A stretch of 64,000 nt of DNA from contig NZ_JAOWPS010000012.1 of NCBI RefSeq assembly GCF_025753795.1, positions 28,231 to 92,230 on the forward strand, read 5' to 3'. The stretch's first letter is position 1, and every line of letters begins with the position of its first letter. Of the stretch, positions 35,672 to 44,683 are shown piece after piece. This DNA is from Mesorhizobium sp. YC-39. GTDB lineage: Bacteria > Pseudomonadota > Alphaproteobacteria > Rhizobiales > Rhizobiaceae. Under the pieces are notes generated by a model. It was given only the letters and a program-made list of their open reading frames with translations, did not search any database and had not been told where the DNA came from. Both the position numbers and the translations under genes were made by a program.

Positions 35672-35966
35672 CGTGTCCTCCTGGATTGCGTTGGTCTTTC
35701 GCGGCATGCCGCTCGGCCTCCGCCGGAGAAGGCGCAGGGTCGGCGCTGGCGCGCTCGTCATCGCCAGCGTTGCTTTCGATGACCCGAATGGCGGCGACCG
35801 GGCACTGGCTGGCCGCCAGCCGCACGGCGGCGTGCAGCGCCTGCGGGACCGTCGCCACGCACACTTCGGCCACGCCGTCCGGTTCGCGCTGGCGAAAGGT
35901 GCCCGGCAGCGTCAGCACGCACTGCCCGGTGGTTCCGCACAGATCCTGGTCGACCACGACGCGCAT
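35658..35966 (-). CDS. 3Fe-4S-type ferredoxin of the gibberellin operon
   Basis: A 102-residue protein. The first 65 residues form a small ferredoxin: DQDLCGTTGQCVLTLPGTF gives two cluster Cys and ASQCPVAAI the third. The middle Cys of a 4Fe cluster is absent, which points to 3Fe-4S. Such ferredoxins donate electrons to the P450s encoded alongside. The C-terminal 35 residues are an unusual acidic/polar tail formed where the gene overlaps the SDR start. ATG 35966 lies one base past the cyp114 stop. Confidence 0.88.
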   Translation of the reverse strand: MRVVVDQDLCGTTGQCVLTLPGTFRQREPDGVAEVCVATVPQALHAAVRLAASQCPVAAIRVIESNAGDDERASADPAPSPAEAERHAAKDQRNPGGHDGTV

Positions 35967-35967
35967 C

Positions 35968-37257
35968 TCAGCCCCCCTGCGCACGCAGCCGCACCGGCAG
36001 CGCGCGGAAGGTCCTAAGGAACGCGGAGGGCTCCCGGGTCGGCTGCTCGGCCAATGCCAGCGTGGGGAAGCGCGCCTGGATCCGCGGCAGGCTCTCGGCC
36101 AACTGCACCCGGGCCAGTTGCGCACCGAGGCAGAAGTGAATGCCGTGGCCGAAGCTCAGCATGATCTTCCCGTCGGTCGACATGCCAGGACTGGTGCCGT
36201 AGAACCGCGCGGGATCGAAGCGGTCGGGATCGGCGAAGGCGTCCGGGTCGCGATTGCCGGCCGCGAGCAGCACGCGCACGTCCGCGTTCTTCGGGATCAC
36301 CACGCCGTCCAGTTCGATGTCGCGCTGGGCGATACGCGGAATGGAGCTGAACATGGCGGGCGCGTCGCAGCGCAGGACTTCTTCGACGAATGCCTTCACC
36401 CCCACGGCGTCTCCCTGCAGCCAGTGCCGCTGTTCGGGATACGCCAGCATCGCCAGGACCGCATGGTCGATGCTCGCAGCAGTGGTGGCGAAGCCGCCCA
36501 GCAGCATGCCCCACAGCATGCTGATCAACTCCGCATCCGACAGCGTGTCGGCATCATCGTCGTGTGCGCCGACCAGCATCGACACGATGTCGTGGCGGGG
36601 ATCGGTGCGCTTGCGCTGTATGAGGTCGCCGAAGTAGGCCTGCACCCTGGCGCTGGCCGCGTCCGCCGCGGCGAGCTGTGGATCGCTGGCGTGCGGGCTC
36701 AGGCCTTCCAGAATGGCGCCGATGCCGGCGGCGAGCCCGAACATGTCGTCCTGGGGCATGCCGAACAGTTCGGCGAAAACCAGCATGGGCAAGGCCAGCG
36801 CGAATTCCCGATGCAGGTCCACCGCCTCCCCGCGCTCAAGCGCGGGCGCGATGCCGTCCAGGCGCGCTGCGACGATGAGCGCGATGCTCGGCCGCAGGTT
36901 GTCGATCTGGCACATGGTGAAATCGCGCGAGATCAGCCGGCGCAGACGCGTATGCGTCGGTGGTTCCTTCATCGCTAGGGTGGACGCCAGCAGATTGAGT
37001 GACAGGCTGGTGGCCGCACGCGGGAAATAGCGCGCCAGTTCGCCCGGCGCCGGTCCCCGAAACGCATCGCCCGTGGCCTTGAGCGCCCAGTAGATGTCGG
37101 CGTGGCGGCTCAACAGAAAGAGGCCCGACGCCGCACGATGCACCGGATCGTGCTCGCGCAACCACCGCATGAACGGATACGGGTCGTGGATGCACGCTGG
37201 CGATGCCAGTTCGGCGAAGGCGTCCCGGCATGCTGCCGTGGCTTCTTGCACGTCCAT
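35968..37257 (-). CDS. cyp114: Cytochrome P450 CYP114
   Basis: A 429-residue P450. Haem loop FGHGIHFCLGAQ with C376; I-helix LLGGFATTAAS; ExxR in EEVLRCDAP. CYP114 acts on ent-kaurenoic acid (7beta-hydroxylation and B-ring contraction to GA12-aldehyde) with the ferredoxin and SDR. It is separated by 94 bp from cyp112 and abuts the ferredoxin gene. Confidence 0.9.
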   Translation of the reverse strand: MDVQEATAACRDAFAELASPACIHDPYPFMRWLREHDPVHRAASGLFLLSRHADIYWALKATGDAFRGPAPGELARYFPRAATSLSLNLLASTLAMKEPPTHTRLRRLISRDFTMCQIDNLRPSIALIVAARLDGIAPALERGEAVDLHREFALALPMLVFAELFGMPQDDMFGLAAGIGAILEGLSPHASDPQLAAADAASARVQAYFGDLIQRKRTDPRHDIVSMLVGAHDDDADTLSDAELISMLWGMLLGGFATTAASIDHAVLAMLAYPEQRHWLQGDAVGVKAFVEEVLRCDAPAMFSSIPRIAQRDIELDGVVIPKNADVRVLLAAGNRDPDAFADPDRFDPARFYGTSPGMSTDGKIMLSFGHGIHFCLGAQLARVQLAESLPRIQARFPTLALAEQPTREPSAFLRTFRALPVRLRAQGG

Positions 37258-37351
37258 CTTGGTTACCTGTTGGCTGGCTGATCTGACCGGCGTGCGCTAG
37301 GCGCGCCGGCAAATTGCGGAGAAGATCGCGATTCTCGGCGGCGTCCGCGCA

Positions 37352-38554
37352 TCACCAGAGCACCGGGAACTCTTCGAACCCGCCAGTGATGATCTCCTTG
37401 CGCAACTTCAGTTCTTCCGGCGCCACGGCCAGGCGCAGCGCGGGAAAGCGCTGGAAGATCGAACCGAACACCACCTTGAGTTCCAGCCTGGCCAGCGCCA
37501 TGCCGATGCAGTAGTGCGGCCCGTAGGAGAACGCCAGGTGCGGCTTTTCATCGCGTCCGATGTCGAAGATTTCCGGGTCGTCGAAATGGCGCGGATCGAA
37601 CGACGTCGCCGGCAGGCCGACTAGCACCTTGCTCTCCGCGGGAATATGCACGCCCGCGATGGTCACGTCGGTCCTCGGATAGCGCATGATGCCGTCCCAG
37701 CCCGCGCCCGGCGGGTACATGCGCAGGATTTCCTCCACCGCCTTGTCCAACAGGGATGGATCGCCGACCAGGCGTTCGCGCTGTTGCGGATGGCGGAACA
37801 TGGCCAGCAGGCCGAATTCGATCTGCGCGACGGTGCTTTCGTGCCCCGCCACCAGCATGCCCGCCGCCAGGCCGATCGCCTCTTCCTCGGTCGCCTTGCC
37901 TTGGTCGACCGCCGCGAGCAGATCCGTCAGCAGGTTGTCGCCCGGGTCCTGGCGCTTGTCCCGCATCTTGCCGCGAATGTAGGCGCGCAGTTCTTCCCAG
38001 GCCAGGCGCGACGCGCTGCGCGGGCCGCTTTCATGCTGGTGCGTCATCACCTCGTCGGACAGCCCGGCGAAAAAGGCGTGATCCTCGTAGAGCACGCCCA
38101 TCAGCGCGCTGATGACCATGGCCGGAAGCGGAAAGGAGAGGTGGCACCGCAGGTCGGCGGGCTGGGGCTGGGCCGCCAGCGTCTCAAACAACTGCGCGGC
38201 GATCGCCTCGACCTGCTGCGCGAGCAGCTTCACCCTGCCGTTGCTGAAGGCCGGCGCCACGATCGTGCGTAACCGGGCATGCTCGCCCCCCTCGTGCGAG
38301 ACCAGCCACCCCGGCGAACCGAGAATCACCGAATCCGGGGTGAATGCCGCCGGCGGCATTCCCGCGGGCCGGAACGCCGCGTCGGACAGCACCGCCTTGG
38401 CCTCGTCGTAGCCTGTCACCCACCAGCCTTCGTGCCCGGACGGGAAGCGCACGCGGTGGATTGGACCGTTGGCGCTTAGCGCCAACATCTCGGGCGAGGG
38501 CTCGATGTGATCGACGCGCCACATGGGCAGCGTCGGCAAGGGTTGTTCGGACAT
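37352..38554 (-). CDS. cyp112: Cytochrome P450 CYP112 (GA 20-oxidase type)
   Basis: A 400-residue P450, first intact gene of the operon. Haem loop FSYGPHYCIGMA with C349, I-helix MLVAGHESTVAQ and ExxR in EEILRMYPP. CYP112 removes C20 from GA12 to give GA9, the usual end product in rhizobia lacking CYP115. Just upstream lies a cyp115 tail and, further up, a NifA/RpoN promoter. Confidence 0.9.
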   Translation of the reverse strand: MSEQPLPTLPMWRVDHIEPSPEMLALSANGPIHRVRFPSGHEGWWVTGYDEAKAVLSDAAFRPAGMPPAAFTPDSVILGSPGWLVSHEGGEHARLRTIVAPAFSNGRVKLLAQQVEAIAAQLFETLAAQPQPADLRCHLSFPLPAMVISALMGVLYEDHAFFAGLSDEVMTHQHESGPRSASRLAWEELRAYIRGKMRDKRQDPGDNLLTDLLAAVDQGKATEEEAIGLAAGMLVAGHESTVAQIEFGLLAMFRHPQQRERLVGDPSLLDKAVEEILRMYPPGAGWDGIMRYPRTDVTIAGVHIPAESKVLVGLPATSFDPRHFDDPEIFDIGRDEKPHLAFSYGPHYCIGMALARLELKVVFGSIFQRFPALRLAVAPEELKLRKEIITGGFEEFPVLW

Positions 38555-38570
38555 GGTGGCACTTCACTCT

Positions 38571-38670
38571 CTAAGCGATGGAAGGGCGGAAGGTGACCGG
38601 CAGGCGCTGCGGGCAGCGAATGACGTAAGACGGCATGTAGACGACGTCCTCCGCGGCGTAGCCCGACTTG
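38571..38670 (-). pseudogene. cyp115 remnant (3' end only)
   Basis: A short in-frame tail reading SGYAAEDVVYMPSYVIRCPQ and RLPVTFRPSIA before a TAG at 38573-38571, immediately before cyp112. CYP115 is the GA 3-oxidase that would convert GA9 to bioactive GA4, and in most rhizobia only a 3' fragment remains at this exact spot. The match in place and P450-like C-terminal text supports the call; the short length limits certainty. Confidence 0.6.
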
Positions 38671-38674
38671 ATTA

Positions 38675-38962
38675 TCAAGATCGGCCAACGTGTAACTGCC
38701 TAGGCATACCGCGCGGCGAGATGCCGAACTTATCTACGCCTTCGAGTTCAGGATAAGGCGAGTGTGGTGGGCCTTCGCAGCCGGCCATCACGATTTCCTG
38801 CGCAAGGGTCGACAAGGGCGGTGAGCCTTTTGTCGGGGGCGGTTTCGCCGAGGCCCCGTCCCATCTATCTGATGCGGATTTGACATCTTGCTTTTCTTTC
38901 TTCGTTCCATCGATCGGGGTGTCATCCACGAATGAAGGTCGGTCGGCGGCTCCCGGCTCGCA
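38675..38962 (-). other. Transcribed leader of the gibberellin operon, unidentified ORF
   Basis: Between the RpoN start and the cyp115 remnant an open minus-strand frame (ending RGMPRQLHVGRS) includes PTKGSPPLSTLAQEIVMAGC. No ribosome site or family is seen. It may be debris between promoter and operon. Plus-strand DNA from 39091 to about 39260 shows nothing else. Confidence 0.3.
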
Positions 38963-38970
38963 ACGAAGGA

Positions 38971-38989
38971 GCAGCAAAACTCGTGCCAA
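38971..38989 (-). promoter_or_regulatory. RpoN (-24/-12) promoter of the gibberellin operon
   Basis: On the minus strand the sequence is TTGGCACGAGTTTTGCTG: GG and GC separated by exactly ten bases, with TGGCACG and TTTGC both matching consensus. Transcription would begin near 38960 and run about 400 bases before the cyp112 start, crossing the cyp115 remnant. It was the only perfect match found by eye in the window. Confidence 0.75.
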
Positions 38990-39074
38990 TGTGGCCGACC
39001 CAGCAGAAGAAAAACATTGTGATTGCTTTTCAGCGGATTAGCTGAGGCCACAAGAGCTCGGCGAAATAGGCCGG

Positions 39075-39090
39075 TGTCGCGGACCCAACA
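39075..39090. promoter_or_regulatory. NifA upstream activator site
   Basis: TGT-N10-ACA (TGTCGCGGACCCAACA), about 95 bp upstream of the RpoN promoter, the normal distance for NifA. Together these imply that the operon is switched on in nitrogen-fixing, low-oxygen nodules. Confidence 0.65.
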
Positions 39091-39259
39091 AAGGCGACAG
39101 AACAGTGTCGGATAAGTACCGTCGTCTGACGTCAGACTGGCGACACCTTCTTTATCGGTTGTCCTGTCCTGGCATGATGGCAGGCCACCTGACCGTGTGC
39201 CCCAATAGGGGAGGCCGGTACCGTCGCCTTAACTCGGCGCGAAGGTTGGCGTCGTAGGT

Positions 39260-39760
39260 CGCGCCATGACGGAACGTCCTGCCGACCCCGCCAGTCATCT
39301 TTACAAGGCCATCGTTTTCGGGCTGAAATCATCAGCCATGCGGTGTGGCTCTACTTCCGCTTTCTGCTCAGCCCTCGCCATGTCGAATGCTCGCCGTTCG
39401 CGGCATCACGGTCTCCTTCCAGACCGTGGGCGAATGGGCAGGCAAGTTCGGAGCCGCATATGCCCGCCAGATCCATCGGATGTCCAAGGCGCCTTGGCCG
39501 ACAAATGGCACCTTGATGAGATGGTCGTTTCCATCAAGGGCAGGAAACACTGGCTGTGGCGAGCGGTCGATGCAAACGGCCATGTTCTCGACGCTCTTGT
39601 GCAAAGCCGAAGAGACCGTAAGGTGCGCTGAGGCTGCTGCACAAGCTGCTCAAGCAACATGGCATCGCGCCACTACAGACAAGCTTCGTTGATATGGCGC
39701 GGCAAAGAACGAACTCATGCCCGACGTGGAACATCGCTCCCACAAAGGTTGAACCGATAG
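39260..39760 (+). pseudogene. IS6-family transposase relic
   Basis: Broken pieces in three frames: EIISHAVWLYFRFLLS near 39325, KWHLDEMVVSIKGRKHWLWR and AVDANGHVLDALVQSRRD near 39500-39610, then RLLHKLLKQHGIA. Frameshifts and stops lie between them. The DNA up to 39970 has no gene. Confidence 0.7.
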
Positions 39761-39970
39761 CAAATCTCTTCCACTATCCGCGCAACCTTCTCACCTCAGC
39801 CCAGTAACGCAAACTTCGAACGGCCTCCATGGAAACATGGAGTCGGATTATGCCGACGGCGGGGTGAAAACGGCCCTCGAGCCTCCGCACGCTTCAACCG
39901 AGTTAAGCCGACGGTACCGAATGAGCAGCAGTGCCTTGAGCCGCTTGCCGCAACCTCGATCGGAAGCTTC

Positions 39971-40213
39971 TCATAGCGCAATCAAGGCGCCCCGAGCAGC
40001 TTCATCATAGAGCGACGGGCGTTGACGGGTCTGGCGATGCCTCGGCTCCGGGTAGGTGCTCAGGGCACAGATTCCGGACTTTTCGTGATACCGCGTCGCG
40101 GCGATGAACTCCTCCAAGATCCTGCGCTTGTCCCGAGTCATTTCGGCCGCATAGCGATCCCTGACTGCATTGGCGCGTTCCATACACATGGCATGTGTCA
40201 ACTTCGTCTTCAT
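39971..40213 (-). pseudogene. ISNCY-type transposase, N-terminal fragment
   Basis: 80 codons: MERANAVRDRYAAEMTRDKR, RILEEFIAATRYHEKSGI then PSLYDEAARGALIAL, where it stops. This is the start of the large integrase-type transposase of ISNCY-like elements in rhizobia. A C-terminal scrap of the same kind (FMADFNTRFGREPRNP) lies on the minus strand at about 40395-40450, so the element has an internal deletion. Confidence 0.5.
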
Positions 40214-40260
40214 GATGCCTCCCTCCTGGTGAAGGCATCATGGCGACCCGCGCCTTCACG

Positions 40261-40710
40261 GGTAACATTTTAGGTGAGGCAACGAACCCGCGCGGTAACA
40301 TTTTCCTTGAGGCAATGCGCACCGCTAACCAAGATTCGCCTGACATTGGATTGGCACGATTGCTCGGGCACGTTAGAGGCTGGCTACAACAATGGCGGTC
40401 ATCTTCGGATTGCGGGGCTCCCTGCCGAAGCGTGTGTTGAAGTCCGCCATGAACTCGGGCACCCCACAGGCCAACCAAACCTCCAGGACCGGCTTGTGAA
40501 GGAACTGCACCTGCGCGACATCAGTACGATCGAGGCGGCCAATGCCCCTGACAAAGATCGACCCTTCGCGCTTCAAGGAAAAGTACCTGAGAATGGTGCA
40601 GCGGCTTGTGAAGGCCTGGCGCATGGAAAATGGCTGGACATCATCCTCGATCGCGGTTCGATGAATCGCTGGCCCCACGGCGCTCGGTAACATTCCTCGC
40701 TGAGGCAATA
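40261..40710. repeat. ISNCY end repeats
   Basis: Three direct copies of GGTAACATT..(C/T)TGAGGCAA occur at 40261-40281, 40294-40314 and 40686-40708, the first two 33 bp apart. A 9-bp dyad ATGATGCCT/AGGCATCAT is at 40212-40241. Multiple end repeats like these are binding sites for the element's transposase. Confidence 0.5.
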
Positions 40711-42533
40711 GGAGGGGTCAAATCCTCACTTCGCTTGACACGGTGATCGACCGGTTGAATTCGCCTTGCCCACTCCTCAAGCGACAGGTCTTGCTCGCGA
40801 TACACGTCGTCGGAGAACATAAGGCCAGTTTCAGCCAACTTGATCTGTACTTCGAGAAAGTCCAGTGAATCAATATTGCACTCCCGCACTATCGAGCTGG
40901 GTAATACCCATTTTCGCGTGACGGCGTGTACCGCCTCCAGCAAATGGTCTAATGGTGACCTCGTTGCATGTTCTTTCTGGGGTACCGCACAACCCAAGGC
41001 TGCCTTCAGCGCCTCCTTTGCTGTTCTGTCAAGCGCGCGCTGGTCCAGTTTTCCATTGGCAGTTAACGGAAGCTCGACAAGAGGCACAACGAGCCTCGGA
41101 ACACGATCATTCGGCAGGGTATCCGACAGCCGCTGGCGAACTTCATCCACATTGGCGCTGACAGGTGTCACCATGCAGACCAGATCCTGCCCCGTGTCAT
41201 CGTTTCTATCTACCACGACCACCGCTGAATCTGAGCAAAGGCCGGTCCGATCAATCGCGCTGGCAATCTCCCCTTTTTCGAGCCGGATTCCTCGATACGT
41301 GATCTGATCATCCTTTCTACCGATAAACCTCAATCCATTTTCCTCTGATGCCACGACATAATCACCAGTGCGGTACAGCACTTGTTCACCGTTAGCGGTC
41401 ATAAATGGCATAAAGCGAAGTTTCGACTGTGCTTCGTCCGCCACATAACGTTGGGACGTTTGCACACCACCCACCAAGAGTTCGCCCTCAACTTCAAAAC
41501 CAACGTTGGAGTTGCTTTCGTCAAGAACATAGAAATCAACGTTACATGTTGGTTTGCCGATGAACATCGGAAGCTCTGCATCATCACGACGGCAGTAGTG
41601 ATAGCTAACCGCGACGCAGCACTCCGTTGGCCCATAGGTGTTTACAAGCGTAGCGTCAGGAAGAATCGAGTAAAAACGCCGTCTAACCGAGTCCGGTAAG
41701 GCTTCACCATTACATACCACATATCTGAGGTCGGTGAACCGCTCCGCCAAAGAGGGGAGACGTTCAAGGGTTCCGACGAAGCGTCGTAGCAGTGTTGGTA
41801 CCATCTGAATGACGTTCGTGCGGCTATGAGTTAGGAATTCTATTGTTTGAATGATCTGCGCTCGCAGTTGCGTACTAGGCAAGACAATTGTCCCGCCTGT
41901 CACAAACGGTACAAAGAACTCGGGGATTGAGACGTCGAATGCTGGTGGCGTAAGTTGCGAAATGCTGCTGCCCTCCGAAAAGTCGATCATTTCGATATAC
42001 CAATCGAGCAAATTCAGGAGGGCTGCCTGGGAGACAGGTACCCCTTTCGGGATCCCCGTGCTTCCCGAAGTGTGCATGATATATGCTATGTTCGAGAACG
42101 CTGAGTTGATGCCACCGCGTGTCGGAAGACGCTCAACGCGCATCGAACCGCTTGGATCCGAACTAGCGATCGCTTTGGCGTCGGTGTTGCGGATTATATG
42201 GTCCAACCGTTCGCCTGAATTCGATGGATCAACGGGCACGAAGGCAACGCCCAGCATTTGGGTTGCAAGAATGACGGTGACAAGATCAACTGATCGAGGA
42301 AGTCTGACAATCACCGCGTCACCGGGACGGACGCCGACGGTCTCGAGTCGACCCATAAGACTGGCCGCGGATATGCCCAACTCCTTATAGGTTATGTCGC
42401 CATTCTCGTTCGTGTGCACAGCGGTGTTCGACGGAAATTCTTCCAGAGTCTTGGCGATAGCATCGGCTAGCTTGTCGCCGCCAAAACGTAACGGCCGGCG
42501 CGGACCTGACAGGATCGATGTGAGCGTTTGCAT
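40641..42533 (-). CDS. Stand-alone NRPS adenylation-peptidyl carrier protein
   Basis: A 630-residue protein. The A domain spans about residues 15-510: A3 HTSGSTGIPKG (154-164), A4 PPAFDVS with D200, A5 NTYGPTE, A7 YRTGD, A10 NGKLDQ. A carrier domain follows, with the phosphopantetheine Ser S556 in ECNIDSLDFLE. No condensation, epimerase or thioesterase domain is present, so it would load a single amino acid for a partner in trans. Residues after about 620 read into an ISNCY end, so the natural C-terminus is altered. ATG 42533 was preferred over 42620. A near-consensus RpoN site lies upstream. Confidence 0.85.
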   Translation of the reverse strand: MQTLTSILSGPRRPLRFGGDKLADAIAKTLEEFPSNTAVHTNENGDITYKELGISAASLMGRLETVGVRPGDAVIVRLPRSVDLVTVILATQMLGVAFVPVDPSNSGERLDHIIRNTDAKAIASSDPSGSMRVERLPTRGGINSAFSNIAYIMHTSGSTGIPKGVPVSQAALLNLLDWYIEMIDFSEGSSISQLTPPAFDVSIPEFFVPFVTGGTIVLPSTQLRAQIIQTIEFLTHSRTNVIQMVPTLLRRFVGTLERLPSLAERFTDLRYVVCNGEALPDSVRRRFYSILPDATLVNTYGPTECCVAVSYHYCRRDDAELPMFIGKPTCNVDFYVLDESNSNVGFEVEGELLVGGVQTSQRYVADEAQSKLRFMPFMTANGEQVLYRTGDYVVASEENGLRFIGRKDDQITYRGIRLEKGEIASAIDRTGLCSDSAVVVVDRNDDTGQDLVCMVTPVSANVDEVRQRLSDTLPNDRVPRLVVPLVELPLTANGKLDQRALDRTAKEALKAALGCAVPQKEHATRSPLDHLLEAVHAVTRKWVLPSSIVRECNIDSLDFLEVQIKLAETGLMFSDDVYREQDLSLEEWARRIQPVDHRVKRSEDLTPPIASARNVTERRGASDSSNRDRG

Positions 42534-43059
42534 CGTAGGTCTCCACTGCAGTTTTCGGTCAACCGCCCTGCGGTGCTCAGAAATCACTTGGACACTTCGC
42601 CGGAACGCCGCCAATCCCATTTTCGTCTAGCGTTGCGACTTGGGAGCTTCAACAATCGTGCCAATTGCGCGGAGAGAGCCGGAGCACGTTATCCACGGAG
42701 TATACAATGGAGTACAACACGACATCATCGAAGGCTGATCGTGTAACAATCTTCAAAACCCGACAGCAGTTGTCGGCTACCCGACGTTCTCCGACAAAGG
42801 AATTCCTTCGCGATGTACAAGCAGCCACACCGTCCGCCGGTTCTTTTTCTTCGTGTTCCCCTGCGCCGATTGTGCCGCGACAGGTGCGGCGGATTGCTGC
42901 CATTTGTGGTGTACTAACCTCCGCAATGAACCATCATGCCAACGATGATTCTGCGCCCGAAATCGCCCCGGCGCCGTCACGTCACGCAGCCCGCCACCCG
43001 GCTGTCGCCGTGCCGAGCCGGCTGCGCAAGGCGGTCGAGGCGACGCAAACCGTTTAGGA
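42534..43059. other. Region upstream of the NRPS gene
   Basis: On the minus strand TTGGCACGATTGTTGAA at about 42649-42664 matches an RpoN promoter except that the -12 GC is GA. TGT-N10-ACA at 42814-42829 could be a NifA site 150 bp further up. A plus-strand frame from ATG 42707 (MEYNTTSSKADRV) has GGAG upstream but no recognised family and runs into a DUF1403 relic. Confidence 0.35.
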
Positions 43060-43715
43060 TGCTGCCCTTGCCACCGGCGCGGCCATCGCCATGCTGGATA
43101 CGGTTGTCCGCCGCGACGAAAAAAGGGCCGGCGTGACGCGCCGGCCGTGGTGGCGGCGCGGCCCGCAGAGGAGCTTCTGACGAAGAAAAATCTCGCCGCA
43201 GTGTTGGAGGAATTCGGTTCTTTCGCCCGCGACGAAGCGGCGGTCAGCGATCTGGCGGACGCGCTGCGGCGGCTCGCCACGACCGAAGGCGCGGTCGGGA
43301 TGCTGACCGGCGCCTACGCGGTCGTCGAGGGCCACGGCCTGCCACGCGCCATGGGACCCTGGCTTGCCGACGCGCTACTCGCCCAAAAACTGGGCTGGCA
43401 GTATGCCGTCCCGCTCCTGGGCACCGAGGCGTTCTAGGCATGAGCGCTCGCCCGCGTCGATCGGCAACGAGCTCTCCGGTGACGGGCATTGAGACAGAAA
43501 CCGAGCGTGCGAAAGCTCTGCTTTCTGCCCAGGCGCGCGGGGCGCTGCGCGCCATCGATCTCTCGGCGGGGCTCGAACGCCGCGCGGGACCGGTTGCTCG
43601 CCGTCGCCCCAAAACTCAGGGCCAAGGGGGCGGACACCGTCAACGGTCGATTGCTGAACGACGACGCGCTCGTTTTCGACGCTGCGATAGGCGCCGGTTG
43701 CCGCACGAGATCGTC
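43060..43715 (+). pseudogene. DUF1403-family gene, broken in several places
   Basis: Pieces in different frames: DAALATGAAIAMLDTVVRRD near 43060-43130; AVSDLADALRRLATTEGAVG and MLTGAYAVVEGHGLP near 43240-43350 ending EAF at 43437; and RDRLLAVAPKLRAKGADTVN near 43590-43680. DUF1403 proteins of unknown role are common on rhizobial integrative elements. At least two frameshifts make it inactive. Confidence 0.5.
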
Positions 43716-44045
43716 TAGGGTGACGGACGAAACGATGTCCGGCTCAACAAAGGGAACTCTCGCCAAGGCATCAATGGCGTCAACATTTCGCCAGCTACGC
43801 GGAACTGCCTCAGAGAATGTCCAAAGTGCTCGTCGGGCTACGGCGCTACCCTTTGCCGCTGCGACTCCAAAGGCTTGCACCCTCAAGGCATGATCAGGGC
43901 TCGCGGAGCCAATCTCGATCAATTGAGTGCAGACGTCGTCGTCAAGCTGATCATAACGTTCCAACGCATCAATGGCAGCTCCGTCAACCGGAAAAGATGG
44001 CTGCTCGTCATGATATGGTTCGGCATCAGACCAACTGTCGCGGCA
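43716..44045 (-). pseudogene. Unidentified protein fragment (HEAT-like helices)
   Basis: An open minus-strand frame reads DDVCTQLIEIGSASPDHALR, AVARRALWTFSEAVPRSW and DAIDALARVPFVEPDIVSS, alternating helices of the HEAT/armadillo style. No start codon with a ribosome site is seen and the frame dissolves into the DUF1403 relic. Probably the middle of a lost gene. Confidence 0.35.
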
Positions 44046-44053
44046 GCTGCAAA

Positions 44054-44461
44054 TCAGACAAAGATTACGCCGCCCGCACCTTTTCCCTTCGCCCGCACCG
44101 ACCCGAGTAACGCAACGATTTCTTGCACACGTCTTTGCTGGGTCACTGCGTCAGCAGAGGCGATTTGCAGCTCTCGCAGCAGGGCGGCATCGTCATTCGA
44201 CTCCAGCTCTAATGGACCGGCGCCCATTCCCGATAACAGCCATGAGGGGCTCACGCCCAGGATGCCCGCCATTGTGGCAAGGCGATTGGATTGCGGCGCG
44301 GCGCGGTCGCATTCCCAGGCCTTCCAGCATGCCGTCTCGACACCAAGTCGAGTTGCAGCCTGCGCCATTGTAAGTTTGGTAAGCTCGCGAGCGAACGAAA
44401 TACGTCCCCCTAGAGTATCAGATGACGCGAAATCATTAGTGTGGGTTTGAGTGAGAATCAG
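44054..44461 (-). CDS. XRE-family HTH regulator (start codon unclear)
   Basis: An HTH_3-type protein: GGRISFARELTKLTMAQAAT, RLGVETACWKAWECDRAAPQ (recognition helix) and SNRLATMAGILGVSPSWLLS, then a C-terminal helix. The natural start should lie shortly before TQTHTNDFASSD, but only CTG (44461) or ATT codons occur there; the next ATG is 67 codons further upstream and gives non-family residues. It may be a gene with a rare start or one whose ATG has mutated. Confidence 0.6.
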   Translation of the reverse strand: MILTQTHTNDFASSDTLGGRISFARELTKLTMAQAATRLGVETACWKAWECDRAAPQSNRLATMAGILGVSPSWLLSGMGAGPLELESNDDAALLRELQIASADAVTQQRRVQEIVALLGSVRAKGKGAGGVIFV

Positions 44462-44683
44462 CTCGGTCTCCCTATGCTTTGGTTCAATCCTTTTCGGGCG
44501 ATGACCTGCTGCGTATTCCGACCGAGACGGCCATCGATTCGATTTGAAGCGCCAGTCTGAACAGGGCTCTACCCCGATCCTTAAAGGGCACGTATATACG
44601 GTGCAACCTTCAAATCTTTGACAACGATACGCTTCCGGACTCGGGCCGCGCGCCATGGTCAAACGTCACATGGTCGAATTTTC

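Noticed and set aside
33575..35782. 735-codon plus-strand open frame opposite cyp117 and the SDR
   Set aside because: Arg/Gln/His-rich antisense shadow of clear P450 and SDR genes; no domain signature.
43875..44450. 191-codon plus-strand frame opposite the XRE regulator
   Set aside because: Antisense shadow of the HTH protein without ribosome site or motif.
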